64,000 nucleotides of DNA from Deltaproteobacteria bacterium (GCA_019162745.1 JAFLLC010000004.1:1-64000), one strand, 5' to 3'; counted from the first letter of the stretch, positions 26,493 through 36,631 are shown. Notes: generated from the sequence alone by a model not told the origin. Numbers and translations are program-made.

Positions 26493-27557
26493 TTAAATGA
26501 AGTACCCGATAATTCCAGTAACAACAATGTTTACAAGTGCAAGTGGAATAAATACTTTCCAGCCAAGGTGCATCAGTTGGTCATATCGGTAGCGTGGCAG
26601 CGTGGCGCGAATCCACATGCAGACAAACATCAGAAAATAAACTTTTGCTATAAAGTAAACGGGGCCGAGGAGCGGCATAGCGTCGGTGAAAGGACCGTTC
26701 CAGCCACCAAGAAACAGAGTTACTGTCATTGCGCTGACCGTCACCATATTTGCGTATTCTGCCATGAAGAACATCGCATATTTCATGGAGGAATATTCGG
26801 TACAGAAGCCGGATACAAGCTCAGTTTCAGCTTCAGGAAGGTCAAAGGGGGTACGATTGATTTCAGCAAGAGAGGTGACAAAAAACATGAAGGCTGCAAG
26901 CGGCTGTTTAAATATGTACCACTCAAAACCGCCAAAGCCGGATTGTAATGCTACAATTTTATTAAGTGAAAGTGTACCGGAAAGCATAAATACGGCGATG
27001 ATTGACAAGCCGGCAGCAAGTTCATACGAGATTAATTGAGCCGAAGCTCGCAGACCACCCATCAGGGAGTACTTACTGTTTGAAGACCAGCCGGCAAGCA
27101 CTATGCCATAGACGCCTAATGATGACATTGCCAGAATATAGAGAACACCGACATTAATATCAAAGACCTGACCGGCAGCAGTATCGTAGTATGCCGCAAC
27201 CTGCATTGGAATCTTGTAGCCGGCAATCTCAATTACACCCCCGAACGGGATGACGGCAAAAGTAATAAACGCCGGAACAAGTGCAATTAAAGGTGCGACT
27301 AGAAACGCAAAAGTGCTAGCCTGTGATGGGATAATCTCCTCTTTGAAGAAGAGCTTGAGCCCGTCGGCGATCGGCTGCAGCAGGCCGTGCCATCCTGTGC
27401 GCATAGGTCCAAGACGAACCTGCATATGCCCAATAATCTTGCGCTCTGCATAAGTAGCATACGCCACGGTAAGGAGGACAAATATAAATGTCACTAGTAC
27501 CTTGGCAACCATAGCGATGTAATACATCATCGGCAGACCTAATATTTCCATTCCCAT
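26493..27557 (-). CDS. nuoH: NADH-quinone oxidoreductase subunit H
   Basis: Membrane subunit next to the quinone site, 354 residues, eight helices. Family signatures are AERKIIGHMQVRLGPMRTGWHGLLQPIADGLK split over about 32-63 and the acidic quinone-channel segment NRTPFDLPEAETELVSGF (about 225-242). The ATG at 27557 with GAGGGACAG upstream is preferred to the in-frame ATG six bases later. Confidence 0.95.
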   Translation of the reverse strand: MGMEILGLPMMYYIAMVAKVLVTFIFVLLTVAYATYAERKIIGHMQVRLGPMRTGWHGLLQPIADGLKLFFKEEIIPSQASTFAFLVAPLIALVPAFITFAVIPFGGVIEIAGYKIPMQVAAYYDTAAGQVFDINVGVLYILAMSSLGVYGIVLAGWSSNSKYSLMGGLRASAQLISYELAAGLSIIAVFMLSGTLSLNKIVALQSGFGGFEWYIFKQPLAAFMFFVTSLAEINRTPFDLPEAETELVSGFCTEYSSMKYAMFFMAEYANMVTVSAMTVTLFLGGWNGPFTDAMPLLGPVYFIAKVYFLMFVCMWIRATLPRYRYDQLMHLGWKVFIPLALVNIVVTGIIGYFI

Positions 27558-27605
27558 CTGTCCCTCTTTTCTTGCAAGTATTAAGCAACCAGTTATAATC
27601 AGTTT

Positions 27606-30077
27606 TTACTTTGACAGAGACACCATGGTGACGGCAGAACCGCTCCATATCTTGTTTACTGGTGCAGCCGGAAAATGGTACGGAATAAAAACCACACCTT
27701 CCGGGATTCTCAAACTCACTTTCGCCTTAAGCTGCAGCGAACCGCTCGACGATGAAACTGTTACAAGATCGTTATCATTAATGGAACTGCTAATTGCATC
27801 GGCTCGCGACATTTCCACATACGCATCCGGACAGACATGAACAGGTCCTTCACCATGCTGAGAAAGTGTACCGTTGTGATACAGTACGCTACCGGTAACG
27901 AGGGCAAGTTTCCCTTGAGCAGCAGTGATTTGAGCAGCAACGGGTACAACAAATACCGGATTAATTGAAACCGGAGCAAAGGCCCCTTCATTACCTAGCG
28001 TTGCGTAAGTCATACTTTCATATCCGGGCGTGTTGGCCGATATTTCAGCAAACTGTACTGCAGGTGTTACCGGCGGAGTGCCGCCCATCTTTGCAATAAG
28101 AGATGATATTATTTCAAAGTCGGATTTAGACTTGCCAATTTTATTTATAGCCGGTTTGACATACTGCACACGCCGGTCTGTACTGGTGTATGTCCCTTCT
28201 TTTTCTGCAAAAGAACAGGCAGGAAGAACTATATCTGCAAGTTCGGCTGTTTCAGTCAGAAAAAGATCTGAAACAATCAGAAACTCAACTGCATCAAGAG
28301 CAGCTTTAACTTTTGCATTATCAGGATAGGATGTTAGGGGATTTTCACCGGCAACAAGTAAAGTCTTTACCGTTCCTGACGTACAGGCATCCAGGATTTG
28401 CAGTGCATTCATGCCGCCTTCCCGTGGATAGAAACCCATATCAACGGCACCCTGGCTGTTATTTTTTTCGGACAGGCAGAGAACACCGCACCCTTCCTTA
28501 CCGAACTTACCGGTAAGAATAGCAAGATTGGCAACTGCGGTCGCGAGATCAGCGGTGTGACCCGCGTAACCGAGACCGGTAGGAAAGAGTATCAGCGCTT
28601 TTTCCGCTGAAGCATAATCAGCAGCTAATTTATTAATACTTTCTGCGGTAATTCCGCTCGTGGCGGCGACTGTTTCCGGTGTAAAACCGGCTAGTGCTTT
28701 TACCAGTTCAGGATAACCGGGGAGAGAGACTGCTGAGTCATCTGCAAGTTTCTGATCAATGATGGAATTACATAACGCATTTAATACAGCAACTTCAGCT
28801 CCCGGAATATGAACCTGTGTATTGGCCCCCGGAAGTTTCGAGAGTTTGCCTCTTTTGTCGGAAAGGATATTAAGTTTTATGCCCTTGTTCTTGACACCCA
28901 TATTTATCTCAAAACCGATTACCGGATGAGTTTCATAAGTATCGGTTTTAACAACCAGCAGCAGATCGCTCTTCTGAATGTCAAGTATCGACGCTGAAGA
29001 AGCAGCAGAGCCGAAACTGCGCACGAAACCTTCAGTCAGAGCGGCATGAGCATAGCCTGCGGAGTTGTCAAAGTTCTTGGAGCCGATATTGTCCAGCATC
29101 ATTTTTTTAAACAGAGTCAGTTCTTCATTGGCCAGACGCGGAGTGGCGAGCGCAGCAACGGAGTTCCCGCCTTTAAGTCGGGTGGCTACTATTTCCAGTG
29201 CCTCGTCCCATGTTGCTTCAGTCAGGCGCCCGTTTTTACGAATCAGCGGAGTTGTCAGGCGATTTTCTGAATTTATGAACTGGTAGCCAAAACGACCACG
29301 TACGCAGAGTTGCCCCTTATGAAAACCCTGGTTTTCATTATATACAGTGGTAAGAACCTTGTTGTCCTTGACTCCAAGCGTTAGATTGCAGCCAGTCCCA
29401 CAATAACCACAAACAGAGTTATGATTTGTAAGGGCCCAGAAGCGTGCTTTATGCTTGAACGGACGAGCGAGAAGCGCTCCGACAGGACAGACCGAAACAC
29501 ATGAACCGCAGAATTCGCAGTCGAGAGGTTTTTCAAAATCGCAGCCGATTTTAGTTTCAATACCACGATCAATAAATGTTAAAGCTCCGAAAGCGACGAT
29601 CTCATCACAGATGCGCACACATTTGCCGCAAAGTACGCAACGGTTCATGTCGCGCTCGATCAATGGATTGTTATAGTCGATTTCATGCTGAAATTTAGAA
29701 TCTACAAAACGGTTGCTGTCTACCTGGTAATCGTATGTTAAGTTTTGCAGATCACAATCTCCGCCCTTGTCGCAGACAGGACAATCAAGCGGGTGATTCA
29801 ACAGCAGAAGCTCAAGCACCAATTTTCGTGCTTTTATTATCTCGGGAGTGTCCGTCCGAATGATCATGCCTTCAGTTGCAGGAGTCGTGCATGAGGGAAT
29901 CTGGCGCCCTTTCATCTGTTCGACTTCAACAAGACACATCCGACACGCGCCGAATGGCTTGAGCTTTTTGTCATGGCACAGGATAGGGATTTTTATGCCG
30001 TTTAACTTGGCGGCTTCATAAATCGTGCAATCTTTGGGTGCAGTAACCTGCTTGTCGTTTATAGTAAGATTAACCAT
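27606..30077 (-). CDS. nuoG: NADH-quinone oxidoreductase subunit G (iron-sulfur / molybdopterin-fold)
   Basis: Peripheral-arm subunit of 823 residues. Order: 2Fe-2S ferredoxin domain with CHDKKLKPFGACRMC (about 34-48), His-ligated 4Fe-4S motif HPLDCPVCDKGGDC (about 95-108), two 4Fe-4S motifs CVLCGKCVRIC and CEFCGSCVSVC (about 145-205), the extra 4Fe-4S motif CGYCGTGC (about 222-229), then a molybdopterin-oxidoreductase-fold domain to the end. The layout resembles formate dehydrogenase alpha chains, as in many anaerobes, but genomic position fixes it as NuoG. The ATG at 30077 has GAGGTTTTAG upstream. Confidence 0.94.
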   Translation of the reverse strand: MVNLTINDKQVTAPKDCTIYEAAKLNGIKIPILCHDKKLKPFGACRMCLVEVEQMKGRQIPSCTTPATEGMIIRTDTPEIIKARKLVLELLLLNHPLDCPVCDKGGDCDLQNLTYDYQVDSNRFVDSKFQHEIDYNNPLIERDMNRCVLCGKCVRICDEIVAFGALTFIDRGIETKIGCDFEKPLDCEFCGSCVSVCPVGALLARPFKHKARFWALTNHNSVCGYCGTGCNLTLGVKDNKVLTTVYNENQGFHKGQLCVRGRFGYQFINSENRLTTPLIRKNGRLTEATWDEALEIVATRLKGGNSVAALATPRLANEELTLFKKMMLDNIGSKNFDNSAGYAHAALTEGFVRSFGSAASSASILDIQKSDLLLVVKTDTYETHPVIGFEINMGVKNKGIKLNILSDKRGKLSKLPGANTQVHIPGAEVAVLNALCNSIIDQKLADDSAVSLPGYPELVKALAGFTPETVAATSGITAESINKLAADYASAEKALILFPTGLGYAGHTADLATAVANLAILTGKFGKEGCGVLCLSEKNNSQGAVDMGFYPREGGMNALQILDACTSGTVKTLLVAGENPLTSYPDNAKVKAALDAVEFLIVSDLFLTETAELADIVLPACSFAEKEGTYTSTDRRVQYVKPAINKIGKSKSDFEIISSLIAKMGGTPPVTPAVQFAEISANTPGYESMTYATLGNEGAFAPVSINPVFVVPVAAQITAAQGKLALVTGSVLYHNGTLSQHGEGPVHVCPDAYVEMSRADAISSSINDNDLVTVSSSSGSLQLKAKVSLRIPEGVVFIPYHFPAAPVNKIWSGSAVTMVSLSK

Positions 30078-30125
30078 CTAAAACCTCTGTGTGTTAGTTT
30101 GATCGGCGTATCCAGTTAAGCCTGG

Positions 30126-31913
30126 TTATTCAATGGCCATAAAGCGGCAAGCGTCGTAACATGATTTACACTTGGTACACTTGGACTTATCCAAAAATGC
30201 TAACTGCCCTTTTTCCCAAACGATAGCATCAACCGGACAGGCTTTTTTGCAAGCTCCACATTTGACGCACTTCTCTGCACTTATCTCCCAGAGCAGCAGA
30301 TCTTTACAACAGTTGGAGGGACAGCGTTTATCTGTAATATGTGCTTCATACTCGTGGCGGAAATATTTTATAGTTGAAAGGACCGGGTTAGGTGCTGTTT
30401 GTCCGAGACCACACAAAGAGGCTTTTTTAATCGATTCACCTAAATCGACCAATGTTTCCAAATCAGACAGTTGACCATTTCCTTCGGTGATCCTGGTCAG
30501 AATATCCAGCATGACCTTCAGACCGATTCGGCAGGGAACACATTTACCGCATGATTCAGTACGAGTAAATGTCAGGAAGAATTTGGCGACGTCCACCATG
30601 CAGGTGGTTTCATCCATGACAACCAGGCCGCCTGAACCCATCATTGCGCCGGCCTGTATCAGCGCATTATAGTCAACCAGTGTATCCAGTAATTCCTCGG
30701 GTATACAACCGCCGGATGGTCCTCCAGCCTGAACAGCCTTGAACTTGCGGTTGTTAACAATGCCGCCGCAAACATCGAATAAAACTTCACGCACTTTCAT
30801 ACCAGCCGGAACTTCTACCAAACCAGTATGCTTAACCTTACCGGTGACGGCGAAGATCTTTGTGCCCTTGGTTGTTTCCGTTCCAAGCGCTGCGTACCAC
30901 TCTGATCCTCTGCTGATGATATGACGGACGTTGGCAAAGGTTTCAACGTTGTTAATATTGGTGGGATACCCCCACAGACCTTTAACAGCCGGAAATGGAG
31001 GGCGCGGTCGACTCATACCACGTTCTCCCTCAATGGAGGCCATCAGCGCAGTTTCCTCACCACATACAAAAGCGCCGGCGCCCATTTTAATCCGCATGTC
31101 GAAATCAAGTCCCCAACCGCGAATATTTTTACCGAGATAACCTTTTTCATAGCAAACATCTATTGCATGCTGCAGACGCTGTACAGCCAGTGGATATTCG
31201 GCACGGACATAAACATAACCGTATGTTGCGCCAATTGCGTAACCGGCAATCTGCATGCCTTCGATAATGCAGTAAGGATCGCCTTCGAGAACAGACCGGT
31301 CCATAAAAGCGCCTGGGTCGCCCTCATCAGCGTTACAGATCAGATATTTATGATCCCCTGGTGATGCCTTGCAAAATGACCACTTCATACCGGTCGGGAA
31401 TCCGCCGCCGCCACGGCCGCGCAGCCCGGATTTTTTGACCTCTTCGATTACTTCTTCAGGCTTCATTGACTTGACACACTTTTCTAAAGCCTGAAAACCG
31501 ATTGACGGTTCGGCCAGATATGCGTCAAGACTATCAGGATCAATTTCACCACAGTTGCCCATAACAACACGCATCTGTTTTTCCAGAAATTTGTTGTAAT
31601 ACGGTTTCGCTTTACGTTTTTCAATCGTAGCGCCAGCCATAATATGTTCTTTGACTATCTGTTCTACTTCTTCCGGAAGAACAAAGTCATATGTAATCCG
31701 TCCCTGTTCAGGGGTGATGATATCGACAAGGACGTCATTGGCGCATAGACCACGGCAGCCGGTCTTGATGACATCGCAGCGATTGCCGATTGTCGCATTC
31801 AGACCCTGCTCGGCAATTACGCGATTGAACGCCTCCTCGACACCTTTTGCCCCGGCCGAAATCCCGCCAGTTCCCTGGCAAATAAGAATTTGAATAGCTT
31901 TATTATCGCTCAT
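30126..31913 (-). CDS. nuoF: NADH-quinone oxidoreductase subunit F with extra ferredoxin domain
   Basis: NADH- and FMN-binding subunit. Order in 595 residues: thioredoxin-like N-terminal domain (about 1-95), FMN/NADH domain with GLRGRGGGGFPTG (about 170-182) and NADEGDPGAFMDR, SLBB region, 4Fe-4S N3 motif ESCGKCVPCRIG (about 453-464), and a C-terminal domain with two 4Fe-4S motifs CVKCGACKKACP and CTKCKSCYDAC (about 545-590). This is the layout of HydB/HndC-type subunits of multimeric hydrogenases, longer than E. coli NuoF (about 445). In the N-terminal 2Fe-2S motif, C12, C53 and C57 are kept but the usual second Cys is Gly (CQGTGG), so that cluster may be absent or altered. Confidence 0.94.
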   Translation of the reverse strand: MSDNKAIQILICQGTGGISAGAKGVEEAFNRVIAEQGLNATIGNRCDVIKTGCRGLCANDVLVDIITPEQGRITYDFVLPEEVEQIVKEHIMAGATIEKRKAKPYYNKFLEKQMRVVMGNCGEIDPDSLDAYLAEPSIGFQALEKCVKSMKPEEVIEEVKKSGLRGRGGGGFPTGMKWSFCKASPGDHKYLICNADEGDPGAFMDRSVLEGDPYCIIEGMQIAGYAIGATYGYVYVRAEYPLAVQRLQHAIDVCYEKGYLGKNIRGWGLDFDMRIKMGAGAFVCGEETALMASIEGERGMSRPRPPFPAVKGLWGYPTNINNVETFANVRHIISRGSEWYAALGTETTKGTKIFAVTGKVKHTGLVEVPAGMKVREVLFDVCGGIVNNRKFKAVQAGGPSGGCIPEELLDTLVDYNALIQAGAMMGSGGLVVMDETTCMVDVAKFFLTFTRTESCGKCVPCRIGLKVMLDILTRITEGNGQLSDLETLVDLGESIKKASLCGLGQTAPNPVLSTIKYFRHEYEAHITDKRCPSNCCKDLLLWEISAEKCVKCGACKKACPVDAIVWEKGQLAFLDKSKCTKCKSCYDACRFMAIE

Positions 31914-31940
31914 GCGTTATGTCCTCTAGCGTGAGTCCGC

Positions 31941-32453
31941 TTAATCAAGCGGGATTGCTGAATATTTTGCTACTATTTCATCAACTTTTTGAACGGTCAT
32001 CTTACCGTAAGTATCATCGTTGACCATTGCGAGAGGCGCCATACCGCATGCCCCAAGACAGGCAACCTCTTCAAAAGTATAGCGAAGATCAGCGGATGTT
32101 TCCGTATGCTTGATGTGCAGGAGGTTATAAAATGTCTCTTTAATCCTCTGCGCACCCTGAACATGACAGGCGGTCCCAACGCAAACGCGAATAATAAAAC
32201 GGCCGCGTGGTTTGAGGTGAAACTGTGCGTAGAAAGTAAGCACCCCGTAGATCTGGCTTGGGTACACGTTTAACCGTTCTGCGACATAGTCCGCTACCTT
32301 GCGGGGCACATAACCGTATGTATCCTGAATACCCTGCAGTACCGGCATGAGATTACCCGGCAAATCAATATATTTGTCAATAACCACGTCGGCCTTGGCA
32401 AGGTCAACTTCCGGTTCTTGTTCTTCTACCTGCTGCGCTGCTACGTCACTCAT
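31941..32453 (-). CDS. nuoE: NADH-quinone oxidoreductase subunit E
   Basis: Thioredoxin-fold subunit holding the 2Fe-2S cluster N1a beside NuoF. Ligands are visible in CVGTACHVQGA (about 98-103) and ACLGACGMAP (about 136-141). The binding site decides the start: AAAGGAG lies immediately before an ATG at 32462, too close for use, and 9 bases before the ATG at 32453, which gives 170 residues beginning MSDVAAQQ. It is followed by nuoF after 27 bases. Confidence 0.94.
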   Translation of the reverse strand: MSDVAAQQVEEQEPEVDLAKADVVIDKYIDLPGNLMPVLQGIQDTYGYVPRKVADYVAERLNVYPSQIYGVLTFYAQFHLKPRGRFIIRVCVGTACHVQGAQRIKETFYNLLHIKHTETSADLRYTFEEVACLGACGMAPLAMVNDDTYGKMTVQKVDEIVAKYSAIPLD

Positions 32454-32482
32454 GCGCCCCATCTCCTTTGGATCATGCGGAG

Positions 32483-33655
32483 TTATCTGTCTATTTCACC
32501 AAGAACGATGTCCAAGGTACCGATTACGGCTACGAGGTCGGCAATCATTGAACCAACACTCATCTGTTCGATCGCCTGGAGATTCACGAATGAAGGCGGT
32601 CGTATTCTCAGACGCTCCGGTTTGTTACCGCCATCGCTGACGATATAGTAACCGAGTTCGCCCTTTGGTGCTTCCACACCCTGGTAAACTTCTCCAACCG
32701 GTGCAGCAAAACCCTCGGATGCGATCTTGAAGTGATGAATAAGCCCCTCGATACTATTGTAAACGCTTTCTTTAGGCGGATAGCAAACCTGAGGAAAATC
32801 GGCAAGCACCGGTCCCGGTTTGAGTTTGTCCAGACCCTGCCGGACAATTTTACAGGCTTCACGCATTTCGATCAGACGTACTTTATACCGGTCAAACGTG
32901 TCGCAATTTTCACCGGTCGGCACCTTAAACTGATACTTGTCGTATCCGCTGTATGGATTGTCACGCCGCAGATCCCAATCGACTCCTGATCCGCGCAGTG
33001 CGGGACCTGTGAGTCCAATTTCAATGGCATCTTCAGCTGAGATAACACCGTTGCCGACCGTACGCTTGAGCCAGATCGGGTTAGTTGTCAAAAGGCCTTC
33101 ATACTGGTCCAGATACCCGGGCATAGAGTCGATAAAATCGCTGACTTTTTTAACAAACTCATCCGGCACGTCCTGCGAGAGGCCGCCGACACGGAAGTAG
33201 TTTGATGTCATACGGGCGCCGGAGATCAATTCATATATCTCCATGACTGTCTCACGCTCACGGAATGCATAGATAAAAACGGTCATTGCACCGATATCAA
33301 GAGCGTGACAAGCAAGCCATACCAGATGCGATTCAAGCCTGGTCAACTCGTTCATAATCACCCTGATAGTTTCTGCGCGTTCAGGCACATCTACCGCCAT
33401 CAGCTTTTCAACCGCCAGGATGTATCCCAGATTGTTGCTCATAGGAGCCAGATAATCGAGTCTGTCGGTCAGTGGCAGGATCTGGTGATAGGTACGGTGT
33501 TCAGACAGTTTTTCAACACCACGATGCAGGAAACCGATATGCGGGGTAACCTTGACGATCACCTCGCCGTCAAGTTCAAGTACGAGGCGCAGAACCCCGT
33601 GGGTACTCGGGTGCTGTGGACCCATATTTAGTGTCATTGTTTCAGTAGTAGCCAT
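32483..33655 (-). CDS. nuoD: NADH-quinone oxidoreductase subunit D
   Basis: 49-kDa-type subunit, 390 residues, that forms the quinone-reduction chamber with NuoB; it descends from NiFe hydrogenase large subunits. The N-terminal NMGPQHPSTHGVLRL (about 10-24) holds the His that contacts quinone, and GFLHRGVEKL and the C-terminal IGTLDIVLGEIDR are typical. NuoC and NuoD are separate genes here, unlike the fused NuoCD of E. coli. The ATG at 33655 is well placed. Confidence 0.95.
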   Translation of the reverse strand: MATTETMTLNMGPQHPSTHGVLRLVLELDGEVIVKVTPHIGFLHRGVEKLSEHRTYHQILPLTDRLDYLAPMSNNLGYILAVEKLMAVDVPERAETIRVIMNELTRLESHLVWLACHALDIGAMTVFIYAFRERETVMEIYELISGARMTSNYFRVGGLSQDVPDEFVKKVSDFIDSMPGYLDQYEGLLTTNPIWLKRTVGNGVISAEDAIEIGLTGPALRGSGVDWDLRRDNPYSGYDKYQFKVPTGENCDTFDRYKVRLIEMREACKIVRQGLDKLKPGPVLADFPQVCYPPKESVYNSIEGLIHHFKIASEGFAAPVGEVYQGVEAPKGELGYYIVSDGGNKPERLRIRPPSFVNLQAIEQMSVGSMIADLVAVIGTLDIVLGEIDR

Positions 33656-33699
33656 GTATCGCCTCTTCTATGATCGAATTACAGAACGATGTAGTAAAA

Positions 33700-34188
33700 C
33701 TATGACAAACGCCCTTTATAGGGTTCACGGTCTGGTCCCTGTAACGGATAGTCTTTGCGGAGCGGGTGCCCTACCCAGTCATCAGCCATGAGAATACGCC
33801 GGAGGTCGGGATGTCCGTCAAACGTGATGCCGAACAGGTCATAGACTTCACGCTCCAGCCAGTTAGCCGTTTTCCATACCTGGGTTGCAGTCGGGATACG
33901 GCAATCAGCCTCTGTTACCGGGGTCTTGATGCGCAAACGATCTTTGTTGGGAATCGAATAGAGCAGGTATACCATCATAAACCGCTCTTCTTTTTTCCCT
34001 AAATAATCAACTGCAGTAAGGTCGGTAAGCAGGTTGTACTGCAGTGACTGCTTCAGGAACGAAAGGATTTCAATAATAGACTCTTTCGCAACTGTTACCG
34101 TCACTTCTCCCCTGAATTCGACAACATCAATGATTGAAGCGCTAAATTTTTCCTTCAGCTTCAGTACTGCGCGATTGTTTTCTGCCAT
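33700..34188 (-). CDS. nuoC: NADH-quinone oxidoreductase subunit C
   Basis: 30-kDa-type subunit that brackets NuoD in the peripheral arm. The family signature ANWLEREVYDLFGITFDGHPDLRRILM (about 106-132, given in parts WLEREVYDLFGI and HPDLRRILMADDW) is clear. I chose the ATG at 34188 (162 residues); a TTG at 34197 would add three residues. It lies 44 bases before nuoD. Confidence 0.94.
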   Translation of the reverse strand: MAENNRAVLKLKEKFSASIIDVVEFRGEVTVTVAKESIIEILSFLKQSLQYNLLTDLTAVDYLGKKEERFMMVYLLYSIPNKDRLRIKTPVTEADCRIPTATQVWKTANWLEREVYDLFGITFDGHPDLRRILMADDWVGHPLRKDYPLQGPDREPYKGRLS

Positions 34189-34238
34189 GATATCCAACCC
34201 TTTTGTGGGATTTAAGTACTTTATTGATGCTTAGAAGA

Positions 34239-34754
34239 TCAAGCCTCTTCCAGATTATACCGCTCGCCCAGTCCGATGGCGGACCCGAATGAGTTACGAT
34301 CCTTCATAATCTTGTCCTGCAGCTTCATCAGACCGAACAACAGCGCTTCGGGGCGCGGCGGACAGCCGGGGATGTAGACATCAACCGGCAGCGCCTCATC
34401 AATTCCCTGTACTACACTATAGGTGTCAAAGATACCGCCGGAGCAGGCGCAGGCACCCATGGCAATAACCCATTTAGGCTCGGGCATCTGCTCATAGACC
34501 GTCCGGATAACCGGCAGCATCTTTTTGGTAACTGTCCCGGCAATAATAATGCAGTCAGCCTGGCGGGGAGAAGCGCGAAAAATGATGCCGAAACGGTCGA
34601 GGTCATTATGAGATGCACCGGTAGCCATCATCTCGATTGCACAGCAAGCCAGACCAAAGGTCATCGGCCAGATGGACGATTTCCGTGACCAGTTCACAAG
34701 CGCATCAAGTGACGTGGTGATTACATTTTCGCCAAGCGGATTATCTACTCCCAT
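34239..34754 (-). CDS. nuoB: NADH-quinone oxidoreductase subunit B
   Basis: Carries cluster N2, the last electron carrier before quinone. The adjacent Cys pair in GLACCAIEM (about 34-42), Cys in MGACACSGG (about 97-105) and Cys in [10 protein letters not shown] (about 130-139) provide the ligands. 171 residues, normal length. The ATG at 34754 lies inside the end of nuoA (10-base overlap), so translation is coupled. Confidence 0.95.
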   Translation of the reverse strand: MGVDNPLGENVITTSLDALVNWSRKSSIWPMTFGLACCAIEMMATGASHNDLDRFGIIFRASPRQADCIIIAGTVTKKMLPVIRTVYEQMPEPKWVIAMGACACSGGIFDTYSVVQGIDEALPVDVYIPGCPPRPEALLFGLMKLQDKIMKDRNSFGSAIGLGERYNLEEA

Positions 34755-35101
34755 TCCAGCGCTCCTTTTTTCCAGACATATATGTAACCGACGAAGAGGA
34801 TAACAATAAATACTCCCATCTCAACCAACCCGAACATTCCCAGTTTTTTGTAGAGAATCGCCCAAGGATAAAGGAACACCGCCTCTATATCGAACAGAAT
34901 GAACAACATGGCGATCACGAAAAACTTGATCGAATAACGTTCCCGAGCTGTTCCAACAGGGTCACAACCACTTTCGTACGGCTGCAGCTTAAGCTTTGAC
35001 GGTTTTTTGGGACCTATCAGAGACGAAAACACAAGGGAAGCTAGCCCGAAGAGGACCGCTACAAGCACCATAAATAATATTGGTAAATATGTACCAAGCA
35101 T
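34745..35101 (-). CDS. nuoA: NADH-quinone oxidoreductase subunit A
   Basis: First gene of the complete nuo operon; a 118-residue, three-helix membrane subunit near the quinone site. The conserved loop [20 protein letters not shown] (about 42-61) and [11 protein letters not shown] (about 70-80) identify it. The ATG at 35101 has AAGGAGGG upstream. A sigma-70 promoter and a palindrome lie just upstream. Confidence 0.95.
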   Translation of the reverse strand: MLGTYLPILFMVLVAVLFGLASLVFSSLIGPKKPSKLKLQPYESGCDPVGTARERYSIKFFVIAMLFILFDIEAVFLYPWAILYKKLGMFGLVEMGVFIVILFVGYIYVWKKGALEWE

Positions 35102-35125
35102 TGATAACCCTCCTTACTGCGATAC

Positions 35126-35140
35126 TGTATACTGTATACA
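35126..35140. promoter_or_regulatory. palindromic operator candidate TGTATAC-T-GTATACA
   Basis: A perfect palindrome with 7-base arms around one base. It lies at about +3 to +17 of the predicted nuo transcript, between promoter and nuoA. The position suits a repressor site; the protein is unknown. Confidence 0.4.
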
Positions 35141-35149
35141 ACGACGCTT

Positions 35150-35178
35150 GTAATAGGTTATTTGAATTTCTTTGTCAA
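35150..35178 (-). promoter_or_regulatory. sigma-70 promoter of the nuo operon
   Basis: On the minus strand a perfect -35 TTGACA (35178-35173) is followed after 17 bases by TATTAC (35155-35150). Transcription would start near 35143, about 42 bases before the nuoA ATG. Confidence 0.6.
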
Positions 35179-35255
35179 CTGTTTTTTTACTGTTAATAAA
35201 TCCGGCAACTATTGCTCTTGGACCTAAAAATATAAATAAAATTACGGCTTTACCA

Positions 35256-35285
35256 TTGACATCGACTGATACTATATGATATCGT
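35256..35285 (+). promoter_or_regulatory. possible hemL promoter
   Basis: A perfect TTGACA (35256-35261) is followed after 18 bases by TATCGT, a weak -10 match. It is correctly placed about 50 bases before the hemL ribosome binding site and is back to back with the nuo promoter. Confidence 0.35.
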
Positions 35286-35341
35286 GGCGACTGACATAAT
35301 CTTTATTTAGCTATATAATTTTCCACACAGGGGGTTGTCTA

Positions 35342-36631
35342 ATGATGAATCACGAACGCTCCAGTTTACTTTTCCAACAGGCTAAAGCATCCATTCCCGG
35401 CGGTGTCAACAGCCCAGTTCGCGCCTTTAAATCGGTGGGTGCCGATCCTCTTTTCATCAAGAAGGGGTCTGGCTCCCATATATATGACGAGGACGGCAAC
35501 AACTTTATTGACTACGTCGGTTCATGGGGGCCGATGATCGTCGGTCATTGCCACCCGGATATCATCAAAGCTGTCCAGGACACCATGGCCAGCGGCGCCA
35601 GCTTCGGGGCGCCGACGGAGAGAGAGACTCTTCTTGCCAATCTGATAATAGAAGCGGTTCCGTCCATTGAGATGGTGAGAATGGTCAGTTCCGGCACTGA
35701 AGCTACCATGAGCGCCATTCGCCTTGCCCGAGGCTTTACCGGACGAGACAAGATTCTCAAATTCTCCGGCTGCTATCACGGCCATGCCGATTCACTGCTT
35801 GTCAAGGCAGGATCAGGCGCCGCCACATTCGGTGTGCCCGACTCTCCCGGTGTCCCGGCTGAGATCGCCAGACTAACGCTTACCGCCGAATATAATTCAC
35901 TCGTTTCGGTAAGAGGCTTGATCGCCGAAAACAAAAACAGTATCGCCTGTATCATCGTTGAGCCTGTTGCCGGCAACATGGGGACGATCCCACCCCGCGA
36001 GGGTTTTCTGGAAGGTCTTCGGGAAATATGTACTAATGAAGGAATAATATTGATTTTTGACGAAGTCATGTCCGGCTTCCGTGTCGCCTACGGTGGCGCC
36101 CAGGAATTGTACGGCGTTACTCCGGACATGACAACTCTCGGCAAAATCATCGGAGGTGGCCTTCCGGTCGGAGCCTTTGGCGGAAAACGTGACATCATGG
36201 AAAAACTTTCGCCATCCGGAGGAATCTATCAGGCCGGTACGCTGTCCGGCAACCCGCTCGCCATGTCGGCGGGGATTGCAACATTGAATATTCTCAAACA
36301 GCCTGGTTTTTATGAGCTGCTCGAAATAAAAAGTCGTGCTATTGCCGACGGAATCGCCAAGGCGGCAAGAGAGGCCGGATATCCGCTATACTCGACCCGT
36401 GTCGGCAGCATGTTTTGTTCCTTTTTCAGCAAAGGCGAGGTTTTTGACTGGCCCACCGCCAGCCGGTGCGACACAAAAGCCTTTGCAAAATATTTCCTCG
36501 CCATGCTTGATGAGGGGATCTACCTTGCTCCATCCCAATTTGAGACGACGTTCGTTTCTGCCGCAATCAGCGATACCGATATCGACTGCACGATTGCAGC
36601 CGCAACTAAATGCTTCAAGCTGATCGCGTAG
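35342..36631 (+). CDS. hemL: glutamate-1-semialdehyde 2,1-aminomutase
   Basis: PLP enzyme that makes 5-aminolevulinate from glutamate-1-semialdehyde, the second step of the C5 heme pathway, needed for the many cytochromes expected in this lineage. 429 residues. Signatures: [12 protein letters not shown] (N-terminus), [18 protein letters not shown] (about 119-136), [14 protein letters not shown] and [18 protein letters not shown] with the PLP-binding Lys (about 267). The ATG at 35342 has a GGGGG-type site upstream; a second ATG follows directly. Confidence 0.95.
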   Translation: MMNHERSSLLFQQAKASIPGGVNSPVRAFKSVGADPLFIKKGSGSHIYDEDGNNFIDYVGSWGPMIVGHCHPDIIKAVQDTMASGASFGAPTERETLLANLIIEAVPSIEMVRMVSSGTEATMSAIRLARGFTGRDKILKFSGCYHGHADSLLVKAGSGAATFGVPDSPGVPAEIARLTLTAEYNSLVSVRGLIAENKNSIACIIVEPVAGNMGTIPPREGFLEGLREICTNEGIILIFDEVMSGFRVAYGGAQELYGVTPDMTTLGKIIGGGLPVGAFGGKRDIMEKLSPSGGIYQAGTLSGNPLAMSAGIATLNILKQPGFYELLEIKSRAIADGIAKAAREAGYPLYSTRVGSMFCSFFSKGEVFDWPTASRCDTKAFAKYFLAMLDEGIYLAPSQFETTFVSAAISDTDIDCTIAAATKCFKLIA

